Shown here piece after piece: positions 6,758 to 15,569 of a DNA stretch of 32,636 nucleotides. Made by a program: the position numbers and the translations under genes. This DNA comes from Ruminococcaceae bacterium UBA1425 (lineage in GTDB: Bacteria > Bacillota > Clostridia > Oscillospirales > Acutalibacteraceae). The notes beneath the pieces were generated by a model. It was not told the DNA's origin and made no database searches. It saw nothing but the letters and a program-made list of their open reading frames with translations. Each line of letters starts with the position of its first letter. Position 1 is the first letter of the stretch. Where the stretch lies: positions 1 through 32,636 of the forward strand of contig DCUB01000020.1 in NCBI GenBank assembly GCA_002329365.1, written 5' to 3'.

Positions 6758-7978
6758 TCAGCCGTCAATATTCTCATTCTGCGGCTCTGTCGTCTGCTCC
6801 GTGTCGTTTACATATGCCACGCCTATTGTCGAAAGGTCAATAGTACCCGTCTTTGTCTTTGAACCGTCGTCCTCCACCTTCAGCGTCTTATAAGCCGTGG
6901 CGAGCTTTGTTTCGAGCATGGTATCGGTGCCGAGGTAAAGCGTGAGCCTGTTCTGATACATCAGCTTAACAGACTGCCTGTCCCTTATATCGATGAGCGT
7001 TATATCGGGAATCTTTGTTTCCTCCATCGCCGCTATGATGTCCTTATAAAGCAGAAGCTCCTCGTCGGTCTGCCCCTCGGACGTATCGGCAAACGAAATA
7101 TAATCGCCGAGCTTCATAGTAAACTCGCCGGAGCATCTTAATACTACGATGGCTTTCGGCTGCTGACGGACGAACTGAAGCATCTTTCCGTTTTTGTCAA
7201 TAAGAAGATAGCCCGTGCCGCAGTCTATGGCGGCGGCGGCAACTGTAGGCTCCGCCTCGACCTTAAGCGACGACGGAAAGCTGCGCGAAACCGTGGCTTT
7301 TCCGATAAACGGCAGCCCCTTTTCAAGCCTTTCCTCAATCTCGGACAGCCTGCACCTGAAAAGGTTAACAGTTCCGTACTCTATACCGCAGACCTTTTTT
7401 ATCTGCGTTTCGTCATACACAATACCGGCGCCCGGAATGACAATTATATTATCTATCTTAAAAAACACCGTAAGCGAAAGTATCGTGAATATAAGCAGAG
7501 CTACAGCCGCGGCTGTGGTGTTTCTTATTCTTTTTTTTCTGCGCCTTATCCGCAGAGCATGCACCCTGCGCGCCTCCATGCGGCGTTTTTCCTCCGGCGA
7601 CATCTGTCTTTGCGGACGGCTTTGAGGCTGTTCCCGTACAGGTCTTTCCTGCCTTTGCGGCGGTATTTGAGGAGGTCTTTGAGGCTGACGGGAGGCTGCG
7701 CTTTTCTTCGGATAACCGCTTCTTGCGGGATTCCCCTTCGGCATTTCCACACCGCCCCTGTAAGCGGCGGAGGATGCTTTTTTGACGCCTTTTCTCTGCG
7801 GCTGCCCCTTCGGAAGGGGCGGGGGGTCGTATTTGACAGCCGGCCGTGCCTGTCCGCTTTTTTTGCGGTCTTTCCCCTCGACGGCAAGAACAATAGCCCG
7901 CGCAAGCCTTTGACCGAGCGGAATTTTTCTTTTGGCTTGTCCGACACGACGACCGTTTCCGTTACCGTTTCTATCCAT
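6758..7978 (-). CDS. ftsQ: Divisome protein FtsQ/DivIB
   Basis: 406 residues. A single membrane helix (about 154-173) is followed by the POTRA domain (about 175-250, NIIVIPGAGIVYDETQIKKVCGI...GTVNLFRCRL...LPFIGKATVSRSFPSSLKVE) and the beta domain, as in FtsQ/DivIB, which bridges FtsL/DivIC and the septal synthase outside the membrane. The cytoplasmic N-terminus is unusually long, about 150 residues, basic and rich in Pro, Gln and Arg, against about 30 in model species. Start ATG 7978 follows GAGAGGAGGACGCAAA, which overlaps the end of murA, so the two are likely translated together. Confidence 0.92.
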   Translation of the reverse strand: MDRNGNGNGRRVGQAKRKIPLGQRLARAIVLAVEGKDRKKSGQARPAVKYDPPPLPKGQPQRKGVKKASSAAYRGGVEMPKGNPARSGYPKKSAASRQPQRPPQIPPQRQERPVREQPQSRPQRQMSPEEKRRMEARRVHALRIRRRKKRIRNTTAAAVALLIFTILSLTVFFKIDNIIVIPGAGIVYDETQIKKVCGIEYGTVNLFRCRLSEIEERLEKGLPFIGKATVSRSFPSSLKVEAEPTVAAAAIDCGTGYLLIDKNGKMLQFVRQQPKAIVVLRCSGEFTMKLGDYISFADTSEGQTDEELLLYKDIIAAMEETKIPDITLIDIRDRQSVKLMYQNRLTLYLGTDTMLETKLATAYKTLKVEDDGSKTKTGTIDLSTIGVAYVNDTEQTTEPQNENIDG

Positions 7979-7994
7979 TTTGCGTCCTCCTCTC

Positions 7995-9251
7995 TCAGCA
8001 TCTTTTTATCTCTGCTCCGAGTAAGCGGAGATTGTTCTCAAAGCTCTGGCACCCTCTGTCTATATGGTGCAGGCCTCTGACCGTCGTTTCTCCCTCGGCG
8101 GCAAGCCCGGCAAGAACAAGCGCGGCGCCTCCCCTCAGGTCCGCCGCCTCCGTCTCGACTCCGTGAAGCCTTGGTACGCCCTCTACGACGGCAACTATGT
8201 TTTCCACCATTATTTTCGCACCCATGCGCACGAGCTCACCCACATGCTTGAATCTGTTTTCGAAAATATTCTCGATTATTACGCTTGTTCCCTGCGCTGT
8301 TGAAGCCATCACCATTGCGGCCGCCTGCGAATCGGTCGGGAAGCCGGGATAGGGCATTGTTCTGACTGCCCCGATACTGCCTAATCTGCACGGCGCTTTG
8401 ATTTCAAGGCTTTCGCCCGAGGTCTTTATCGTGCAGCCCGCTTTTTCATAAATCGAAAGCACCGGGTTAAGATGCTCTGTGATGATGTTGTTCAGCGTTA
8501 CCCTGCCGCCCGTTACGGCGGCGGCGGTCATATATGTAGAGGCGACTATCCTGTCGGGTATCACCGTATGCTCGTAATTATTAAGCCCCGACACGCCTTC
8601 AATTGTTATAATCCCCTCGCCGGAGCCTTTAATCTTTGCGCCGCAGCCGTTCAGGAAGCACGCGAGGTCGACAATTTCCGGCTCGCGCGCGGCGTTTATT
8701 ATTGTTGTTGTCCCCTTTGCCGTAACAGCGGCAAGCATAATGTTCTCGGTCGCGCCGACAGACGGGAACGACAGCGTTATCTTCGCGCCGCGCAGCCCGT
8801 TGCCGCAGGAGCAGTAAAGCCTGCCGTGAAGCTCCGTTATCTCCGCTCCGAGTGCTTCGAGAGCCGATAAATGTATGTTTATGGGCCGCAGCCCTATCTC
8901 GCAGCCTCCGGGCGTTGAAACGACGGCGTTGCCGAAGCGGGCAAGAATAGCGCCGAGAAAAACTATTGACGAGCGCATTTCGTGCATCAGCTTTTCCGGT
9001 ATGTCCGAACGGCAGATTCCGCTTGAATCGACTATCAGCGTGTCGCCCGTCCTCGCCACCTTGCAGCCGAGATATTCAAGTATTCTTGACGCCGCATCCA
9101 CGTCGGTTAATCTGGGGCAATTTTTGATTATACTGCTCCCGCCGGTAACTACTGCCGCCGCTAAAATGGGCAGCGCACTGTTTTTTGAGCCCTGAACGGA
9201 AAGCTCTCCCTCCAGGCGCCTGCCGCCCTGTATTACCAGCTTTTCACCCAT
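7995..9251 (-). CDS. murA: UDP-N-acetylglucosamine 1-carboxyvinyltransferase
   Basis: 418 residues. MurA transfers enolpyruvate from PEP to UDP-GlcNAc, the first committed step of peptidoglycan synthesis. The active-site Cys is in PGGCEIG (C117) and the N-terminal Lys in GSKNSAL (usually GAKNSAL). I choose ATG 9251 over GTG 9260 because AAAGG lies 11 nt upstream of the ATG and only 2 nt from the GTG. Position between murG and ftsQ is where many Clostridia carry murA or murB. Its Cys makes it a fosfomycin-sensitive type; Asp variants are resistant. Confidence 0.97.
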   Translation of the reverse strand: MGEKLVIQGGRRLEGELSVQGSKNSALPILAAAVVTGGSSIIKNCPRLTDVDAASRILEYLGCKVARTGDTLIVDSSGICRSDIPEKLMHEMRSSIVFLGAILARFGNAVVSTPGGCEIGLRPINIHLSALEALGAEITELHGRLYCSCGNGLRGAKITLSFPSVGATENIMLAAVTAKGTTTIINAAREPEIVDLACFLNGCGAKIKGSGEGIITIEGVSGLNNYEHTVIPDRIVASTYMTAAAVTGGRVTLNNIITEHLNPVLSIYEKAGCTIKTSGESLEIKAPCRLGSIGAVRTMPYPGFPTDSQAAAMVMASTAQGTSVIIENIFENRFKHVGELVRMGAKIMVENIVAVVEGVPRLHGVETEAADLRGGAALVLAGLAAEGETTVRGLHHIDRGCQSFENNLRLLGAEIKRC

Positions 9252-9328
9252 AAACAGCACAACCTTTCACAAGTACAAAACGCGTTTCCGTTTTATACTA
9301 TGTGAGCGGGAGGTTTACGGTGAAAGAA

Positions 9329-10462
9329 TTATTTGCGCTGCGTTATTTCGTCTATAACGTTCATTATGCGCTGCGCGGAATCAGGAACAGCCAGTTTCCT
9401 TGCGTTTTCGCCAAGCTCGCGGAGCTTTTGCGGGTTTTTGAGAAGCACGTTCACCTCGTTTAAAAGTCTCTCGTCAGTTAAGTCCTTTTCCTCTATCATT
9501 ACGGCGGCGCCCGCGTTGACAAGCGCCATCGCGTTGTGATACTGGTGATTTTCGGCTACGTTTGGCGACGGAATAAGTATCGACGCCTTTCCCGCTGCCT
9601 CAATCTCGCTCAGACTCGACGCTCCGGCGCGCCCTATGACAATGTCGGCGGCGGCAAGGCATCTGTACATGTCGTCGATGTACTCCCTTATCATTATATG
9701 CTTTTCCTTGTCGAGGTCAACTCCCGCCTCGCGGAGGCTATCGGGAACCCATTTTCCGTATTGACCGTAGGCGTGGAGAAACACACAGTCGTTGTCCCTG
9801 TGCTTCGCCGCAATCAGGGCGACCATGCTTTCGTTAATCGCTCGCGCGCCGAGGCTGCCGCCCATTGAAAGTATCAGCGGGCGATCGTCAAGCCCCAGTT
9901 CGAACCTTGAAAGCTCCCTGTTCGCCGAAACGATTTCGCCCCTTACGGGAAGCCCCGTAAGTATGCAAGGGTTTTTGGGCTTTAAGTATTTTTCCGCATC
10001 ACTAACGGTGAGCATAACGGCTTCTGCCTTTTTGGCGAGCGCTTTATTAGTTACGCCCGGAAAAGCGTTCTGCTCGTGTATCGCCGTAGGGACACCAAGC
10101 TTTGCCGCCATTCTCAACACGGGTCCGCTGACGTACCCGCCGAAGCCGACGACCGCGTCGGGCTTAAATTCCATTAGTATCTTTTTCGCCTGCGACGACG
10201 AACGCAAAAGCTTTGAAACCGTTCCTATGTTTCTTTTTATGTTTTTCGGAGTCAAAGAACGCTGAAAGCCGCTGATGTCGATTGTCTTAAAATCGAATCC
10301 GGCGGCAGGCACAAGGCGTGATTCCATTTTGTCCGCGGTGCCGACAAACAGTATCGATGCACGCGGAAAGCTTTGTCTGATAAGTCCCGCAACGGCAAGC
10401 GCCGGATTTATATGTCCGCCGGTGCCTCCCGTCGCAAAAAGTATTCTTTTGCCGTCAAGCAT
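9329..10462 (-). CDS. murG: UDP-GlcNAc:lipid I N-acetylglucosaminyltransferase
   Basis: 377 residues. MurG adds GlcNAc to lipid I to make lipid II on the inner face of the membrane. The N-terminal GGTGGHINPALA (12-23), HEQNAFPG, GGSLGARAIN, and the C-terminal donor-binding GRAGASSLSEIEAAGKASILIPSP are all present in order. The length is usual. It begins 19 bp after the ftsW stop codon. Confidence 0.97.
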   Translation of the reverse strand: MLDGKRILFATGGTGGHINPALAVAGLIRQSFPRASILFVGTADKMESRLVPAAGFDFKTIDISGFQRSLTPKNIKRNIGTVSKLLRSSSQAKKILMEFKPDAVVGFGGYVSGPVLRMAAKLGVPTAIHEQNAFPGVTNKALAKKAEAVMLTVSDAEKYLKPKNPCILTGLPVRGEIVSANRELSRFELGLDDRPLILSMGGSLGARAINESMVALIAAKHRDNDCVFLHAYGQYGKWVPDSLREAGVDLDKEKHIMIREYIDDMYRCLAAADIVIGRAGASSLSEIEAAGKASILIPSPNVAENHQYHNAMALVNAGAAVMIEEKDLTDERLLNEVNVLLKNPQKLRELGENARKLAVPDSAQRIMNVIDEITQRK

Positions 10463-10481
10463 TAAGCACGCCCCACTCCTG

Positions 10482-11660
10482 TTACTTCTTCGTAATTTTG
10501 GAATATCTCGAAACTGACAGCACCATTCCCATTTCGCCCAGCAGCATGACTAAAGCCGTGCCTCCGTAGCTGAAAAACGGAAGGCTGATGCCGGTGTTGG
10601 GAACGGTGTCGGTGACAACAAAGATATTCAGTACCGTCTGCAAGCCAACCTGCATTATAATACCCATTACCATTAACGCGCTGAACCTGTCCTTTGCCCG
10701 CATAGCTATGACAAAGCCCCTCCAGACAAGCGCGGCGAACAGCAGGATTATTATCGTCGCGCCGATAAAGCCAAGTTCCTCGCATACAATCGAGAAAACA
10801 AAGTCGTTTTGCGGCTCGGGCATGTAAAGGTGCTTTTGCTTCGAGTTTCCGAGCCCTAAGCCGAACAGCCCGCCGGAGCCTATTGCGTAAAGCGACTGGT
10901 TTGTCTGCCAGCGAAGCGTTGTCTCGAATTTGTCCTTTTCACGCCACGCGGTGATTCTGTCGCCCGCGTAATTCTCAAGCAGCTTTATGATTTTGTCCGG
11001 CTCCAGCAGATATATGGCGACAAACAGCGCGAACGCCGCCGCTAAAGCGATAAACCAGCCCTTTTTCACACCGCCGAGGTATGTCATTATTAACCCTATG
11101 CCAAACACGAGCACGGTACCCGAAAGGTGGTTTTCAAGATATACCAAAAGACACATCGCGCCGATCACAGCAAGATATGGTAACATCATCTTCCAGTCCG
11201 TGTCAATCTTTTTTTGTCTTTTCTCCATGTCGCGGGCGCAGAAAAGAATTAAAGCCAGCTTTCCGATTTCGGAGGGCTGAAACGAGGGCAGCAGCGGCAC
11301 ATCAAGCCACCTTTTAAACTCCTCCTTACCCTCTATCTGTGCAGGAAACAAAAGAACGAGCACGAGCAGGAAGAACGAAACGCCGAGCGCAACGTATGAC
11401 AGTTTCTTATAAACGGTATATTTTACGCGCGACATCGCAAGCATTAAAAGCACGCCGAGAATGGCGAATTTTGCCTGTTTTCTGATGTAAAAAAACGCCG
11501 AGCCGTTTAAAAAGCTTGCGTTTACATAGCTTGCTGAAAACATCATAACAAGGCCAATAGTCAGCAGCGTCATCACGAGCACGAGAAATACCGTGTCGAA
11601 GCTGCCGCCCGATATGACGTTTCGCATTTTGAAGTTTTTCCCGATAACCATTGATTTCAT
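10482..11660 (-). CDS. ftsW: SEDS glycosyltransferase FtsW (SpoVE-like)
   Basis: 392 residues with ten predicted membrane helices of the SEDS family, the lipid II polymerases that pair with class B PBPs. MMFSASYVNA, YLENHLSG and the C-terminal PNTGISLPFFSYGGTALVML are diagnostic. It may serve vegetative division, spore cortex (SpoVE) or both; the sequence does not separate these. ATG 11660 has a GGTGAG a few bases upstream; ATG 11651 is an alternative. Its neighbour gap to mraY (45 bp) is where murD stands in other Firmicutes. Confidence 0.95.
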   Translation of the reverse strand: MKSMVIGKNFKMRNVISGGSFDTVFLVLVMTLLTIGLVMMFSASYVNASFLNGSAFFYIRKQAKFAILGVLLMLAMSRVKYTVYKKLSYVALGVSFFLLVLVLLFPAQIEGKEEFKRWLDVPLLPSFQPSEIGKLALILFCARDMEKRQKKIDTDWKMMLPYLAVIGAMCLLVYLENHLSGTVLVFGIGLIMTYLGGVKKGWFIALAAAFALFVAIYLLEPDKIIKLLENYAGDRITAWREKDKFETTLRWQTNQSLYAIGSGGLFGLGLGNSKQKHLYMPEPQNDFVFSIVCEELGFIGATIIILLFAALVWRGFVIAMRAKDRFSALMVMGIIMQVGLQTVLNIFVVTDTVPNTGISLPFFSYGGTALVMLLGEMGMVLSVSRYSKITKK

Positions 11661-11705
11661 TGGCTCACCCGTTAATGTCGTTTACCGAAACCAAGACAAT
11701 TATAA

Positions 11706-12734
11706 CTATTTCCCGTAATACATTATAAGTATGCCTGCCGCGCACCCTATTATGTCAATTGTTGTAAGAACAGCCGTTATTTTCTTTTCCTTCCAGCCGG
11801 ACATTTCAAAGTGACGGTGCAGAGGCGCCGCTTTGAATATCCTTTTGCCCTGCGTCAAGCTGTAATAAGCTATATGAATAACGTACGACATGCCCTCTAT
11901 TACATACGTTATGCCCGTGAGGAACAGTAGCAGCGGGCAGTTAAGCGCGAAGGACACAGCAACTATCATTCCGCCGAGGAACATTGAGCCGGTGCCGCCC
12001 ATTAACACCTTTGCGGGATAGCGGTTCCAGACAAGGAACCCTGCGCACCCGCCCGCGACAGCCGCCGAAACGACGCCCGCTCCGAGCGTGTCTTTCATAA
12101 CCGCGATTACAGAGAGAGCCGAGGCAGCGGCAGCCGTGACGCCGGAGCAAAGACCTTCCGTGCCGTCTGTTAGGTTAACGGCGTATATCGCGGCGTAAAT
12201 AACGCAAAAGCCGAACGGCCAGAAAAACATTCCGAGCTCCACGTTGCCGACAAAGGGAATGAAGGTGTAGGGAGTGCGCCCCATGCTGAGGTACAGGCTT
12301 GTGAGAAAGGCAATGCAGACCATGGCGACAGCCGCCGATTTTTGCTTTTCCGTAAGTCCGAGGTTTCTTTTTAGTACCGTTTTTATATAATCGTCGGCAA
12401 AGCCTATTAGCCCTAACGCCACCGCCGCCAGTATCCCGCCGAAAAGCTTTGAGCGTGCCTCGGACGGCAGCAGGCTGCCGGAGGCGGAAATGTCGCCGCC
12501 CATTATTCTGTCTGTCGCGAGCGTTACCGCGACGGACGCGAGTATCCCGGCGATAAACATAATGCCGCCCATCGCGGGCGCGGCCTTTTTACTCCCGTGC
12601 CGGACAGCATCTGACAAAGATATGACCTGCCCGAACTTCAATCTGTTAAGCCACGGTATCAGCGCGTACCCGAGCGCCCATGTTACGACGAACGATGCGG
12701 CGGCAGCCATGCTTAAGGCAACGTAACTATTCAT
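11706..12734 (-). CDS. mraY: Phospho-N-acetylmuramoyl-pentapeptide transferase
   Basis: 342 residues with ten membrane helices. MraY transfers phospho-MurNAc-pentapeptide to undecaprenyl phosphate, making lipid I. Visible motifs are HGSKKAAPAMGG, GFADDYIK (Asp pair), NLTDG and the C-terminal PLHRHFE. The last is usually HHH; here the middle His is Arg. ATG 12734 overlaps the murF stop (ATGAATAG) with AAAGGA in front, so translation is coupled; the open frame runs 14 codons further upstream but lacks a better start. Confidence 0.96.
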   Translation of the reverse strand: MNSYVALSMAAAASFVVTWALGYALIPWLNRLKFGQVISLSDAVRHGSKKAAPAMGGIMFIAGILASVAVTLATDRIMGGDISASGSLLPSEARSKLFGGILAAVALGLIGFADDYIKTVLKRNLGLTEKQKSAAVAMVCIAFLTSLYLSMGRTPYTFIPFVGNVELGMFFWPFGFCVIYAAIYAVNLTDGTEGLCSGVTAAAASALSVIAVMKDTLGAGVVSAAVAGGCAGFLVWNRYPAKVLMGGTGSMFLGGMIVAVSFALNCPLLLFLTGITYVIEGMSYVIHIAYYSLTQGKRIFKAAPLHRHFEMSGWKEKKITAVLTTIDIIGCAAGILIMYYGK

Positions 12735-14088
12735 CCTTTTCAAGCTCTCCGTAAACGGTATTGAGGACGTCCTCAAGCCTTATTGCCCTGCTTGCCTTGA
12801 CAAGCACGGCGTCTCCTTCTCTGACTGTTTCAAGCAGACGGTTTGCAAGCTCTTTCTTGTCCTTAAAGCACTCCACCACGGCTATGCCTCCGCTACGCGC
12901 AGCCTCGGCTGTGTTATTTGAAAGCTCTCCGTAGGTATATACGGCGTCAATCCCGTACCTGGCGGCATACAGCCCCGTCTGCCTGTGCGTTTCTTTCGCG
13001 ACGCTGCCAAGCTCAAGCATATCTCCCAAAACGGCAAATCTTCTTCCTGCCTTTATGCCGGCAAGCGCCGACAGCGCCGCCCTGACGGAGTCGGGGCTTG
13101 CGTTGTAGCAGTCCTCGATAAAGGTTATGCCCGCCGTTTTTCTTATGCGCTGCCTCATGCCCGACGGCTCGTAACGCGACAGCGCGTCCGCCGCGGCCTC
13201 AGGCTCGACCGATATAAGAAAACCGGCGGTAAACGCCGCGAGCGCGTTATATATGTTATGTATTCCGACGGCGGGTATTCTGACTGACTGCTCGCCGCAG
13301 CCGAAATCAAGCGTAAAGCTGCTACCCTCGCCGTCCGTTACTATGTCGTATGCCTTAAAGCGGCAGAACTTGTTGTCGATGCCGTAATAATAAACTGGTC
13401 TGCCCTGAATTTTCGCGTTGTATAGCCGTTCGTCGTCGCCGTTCAGAATAAGCGGAGCGTCGTCGTCCATCCCGTCGGTTATCTCAAGCTTCGCTCTCAG
13501 AATATTCTCCCTTGTGCCGAGCTTTTCAAGATGCGAAACGCCTATGTTTCCTATTATCCCCATTGTCGGCGCGGCGGCATGGGACAGGCGGGAAATCTCG
13601 CCCGCCGCGCTCATGCCCATCTCCACGACGGCGGCCTCATAGCTGTCGTCAAGCTTTAACAGCGTTTTGGGCAGCCCTATCTCATTGTTTAAATTGCCCT
13701 CGTTTTTCAGTGTTTTGAACTTGGACGAAAGCACGGCGTGCGTCATATCCTTTGTAGTCGTTTTGCCGACGCTGCCCGTAACCCCCACAACGGGTATGGG
13801 GAACAGCCTTCTGTAATACCCGGCAAGCTTTAGGAGTGCTTCCCTCGTATCACCGACCATAATCTGATTTGCGCTGCCCGTATCCCTTGAGCACATTACG
13901 GCGGCCGCTCCGTTTTCCAACGCGGCCTTTGCAAAGTCGTGGCCGTCGAACCTCTCGCCCTCTATGCATATGAAAAGGCAGCCGGGAACAAGCGCCCTCG
14001 TATCGGTGCAGACCTCGTTTATCTCTCCGTCAAAACGTGCCGAACCGCCGACAGCCGCGGCGATTTCAGAAACAGTCAGCCTTTTCAT
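12727..14088 (-). CDS. murF: UDP-MurNAc-tripeptide-D-alanyl-D-alanine ligase
   Basis: 453 residues. MurF joins D-Ala-D-Ala to UDP-MurNAc-tripeptide in the cytoplasm using ATP. The Mur-ligase P-loop GVTGSVGKTT (102-111) is intact, and IEDCYNASPDSVRAAL and VLGDMLELG are typical of MurF. The N-terminal domain (GCLFICIEGERFDGHDF) resembles that of the neighbouring MurE, as expected for this family. Start ATG 14088 follows AGGGGTGTTTGA. Stop is TAG, overlapping mraY. Confidence 0.96.
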   Translation of the reverse strand: MKRLTVSEIAAAVGGSARFDGEINEVCTDTRALVPGCLFICIEGERFDGHDFAKAALENGAAAVMCSRDTGSANQIMVGDTREALLKLAGYYRRLFPIPVVGVTGSVGKTTTKDMTHAVLSSKFKTLKNEGNLNNEIGLPKTLLKLDDSYEAAVVEMGMSAAGEISRLSHAAAPTMGIIGNIGVSHLEKLGTRENILRAKLEITDGMDDDAPLILNGDDERLYNAKIQGRPVYYYGIDNKFCRFKAYDIVTDGEGSSFTLDFGCGEQSVRIPAVGIHNIYNALAAFTAGFLISVEPEAAADALSRYEPSGMRQRIRKTAGITFIEDCYNASPDSVRAALSALAGIKAGRRFAVLGDMLELGSVAKETHRQTGLYAARYGIDAVYTYGELSNNTAEAARSGGIAVVECFKDKKELANRLLETVREGDAVLVKASRAIRLEDVLNTVYGELEKDE

Positions 14089-14120
14089 TCAAACACCCCT
14101 GTCGAAAGGATAAATATAAT

Positions 14121-15554
14121 TTATGACAGTATCCGGGCTATTATCTCGCGCTCGTCGTAATGAATCTTTTCGGTGCCGAGTATCTGATACGTTTCGTGAC
14201 CTTTTCCGGCAAGAACGACGGTGTCGCCCTCCCGCGCCTTTTTCAGCGCTTTTTCGATTGCCTGCGTGCGGTCCGTAACCCTGTAAACGGGAATCCTCGG
14301 CTTGTCAATCCCGACCAATATGTCGTCTATTATCCCGTCGGGGTTCTCCGTGCGCGGATTGTCCGACGTCACCACAACGATATCTGAGTATTCGACGGCT
14401 ATTTTGCCCATCAGCGGACGCTTTGTCTTGTCCCTGTCACCGCCGCAGCCGAACAGCGTTATAACCCTGCCGGGTGTTATTTCGCGCACAGTTTCAAGTA
14501 TATTCACAAGTCCGTCAGGAGTATGCGCGTAATCTATTATTACGGTGTAATCCGTCTGTGTCGGAACTACCTCAATTCTGCCCGGAACGCCCTTTGCCGC
14601 GGATGCCGAGTTGACAGCCGCCAGAAACGGAACGCCGAGTTCCGCCAGACAGACGATAGCGCCCATCGAGTTGTAGACCGAAAACTTGCCGGGTATGGCG
14701 AAACGCACTCTGCCTATGACGCCTTCGCCGACAAGCTCGTATTCCGTGCCGGAGCTCTTTATCTGTATGTTCTTCGCCGTGTAATCCGCCGAATCCTTTT
14801 TTGTCGAAAATGTCCTTACGGGACAGGCGATGCCCTTAACCATTTCGTCCGACGCGACGTCGTCGATGTTTATTACGGCAAGGTCGGCGTTTTCAAAAAG
14901 GATGCGCTTCGCGGCGACATAGTTTTCAAAGTTTCCGTGATAATCGAGATGGTCGCGCGTGATGTTTGTGAAAATAGCGGCGCGGAAGCGTATTCCCTCT
15001 ACCCTTTTCTGCTCGAGTGCCTGAGACGACGCCTCCATAACGCAGTACCGGCAGCCGGCGTCAACCATTTTTCTTAAAAGACCGTGCAGCTCGAACGGGT
15101 CGGGCGTAGTAAGATTTGACGGCAGTTCCTCGTCCCCCACAAGATTTTTAACCGTTCCTATTAGTCCGCACTTTTTGCCGAGCTGCGTCAGCATGTCGTG
15201 CAGGACAAAGCATGTCGTCGTTTTGCCGTTTGTGCCCGTTACCCCTATCATGTTCAGCTTTCTGCACGGGTCGCCGAAAAACGCAGAGCATATAAGAGCA
15301 TAGGCCGCCCTTGAGTCGTCGACGATAATCTGCTCAAAAAGCCCCAGATCGCGCTCGGCAACAACCGCCGCGGCGCCGTTTTCCACGGCCTGCGCCGCCG
15401 CCGAATGGCCGTCAAAGCTTCTGCCCTTGATGCACACAAACAGACAGCCCTGCGTTATTTTGTTGGAATTGTCGGTGATACCGCTTATCTCCGTTTCGGC
15501 GGGGAGCTTTGTCTGCGCCGAATGCAGATTTTTCAACAGCTCAGAAAGCCTCAT
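14121..15554 (-). CDS. murE: UDP-MurNAc-tripeptide synthetase, meso-diaminopimelate type
   Basis: 477 residues. P-loop GVTGTNGKTT (104-113), the carbamylated lysine in NYVAAK (K216) and the amino-acid specificity motif DNPR (398-401, DNPRTE) are all in place. DNPR selects meso-diaminopimelate, so the cell wall should be of the A1gamma/DAP type, not lysine. ATG 15554 lies behind GGAGGAAATAAA. It follows the transpeptidase gene by 15 bp, in one operon. Confidence 0.96.
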   Translation of the reverse strand: MRLSELLKNLHSAQTKLPAETEISGITDNSNKITQGCLFVCIKGRSFDGHSAAAQAVENGAAAVVAERDLGLFEQIIVDDSRAAYALICSAFFGDPCRKLNMIGVTGTNGKTTTCFVLHDMLTQLGKKCGLIGTVKNLVGDEELPSNLTTPDPFELHGLLRKMVDAGCRYCVMEASSQALEQKRVEGIRFRAAIFTNITRDHLDYHGNFENYVAAKRILFENADLAVINIDDVASDEMVKGIACPVRTFSTKKDSADYTAKNIQIKSSGTEYELVGEGVIGRVRFAIPGKFSVYNSMGAIVCLAELGVPFLAAVNSASAAKGVPGRIEVVPTQTDYTVIIDYAHTPDGLVNILETVREITPGRVITLFGCGGDRDKTKRPLMGKIAVEYSDIVVVTSDNPRTENPDGIIDDILVGIDKPRIPVYRVTDRTQAIEKALKKAREGDTVVLAGKGHETYQILGTEKIHYDEREIIARILS

Positions 15555-15569
15555 TTTATTTCCTCCGTA

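Noticed and set aside
14523..15077. 184-codon plus-strand frame over murE
   Set aside because: Antisense to a clearly real murE; low-complexity Arg/Val/Tyr composition typical of shadows.
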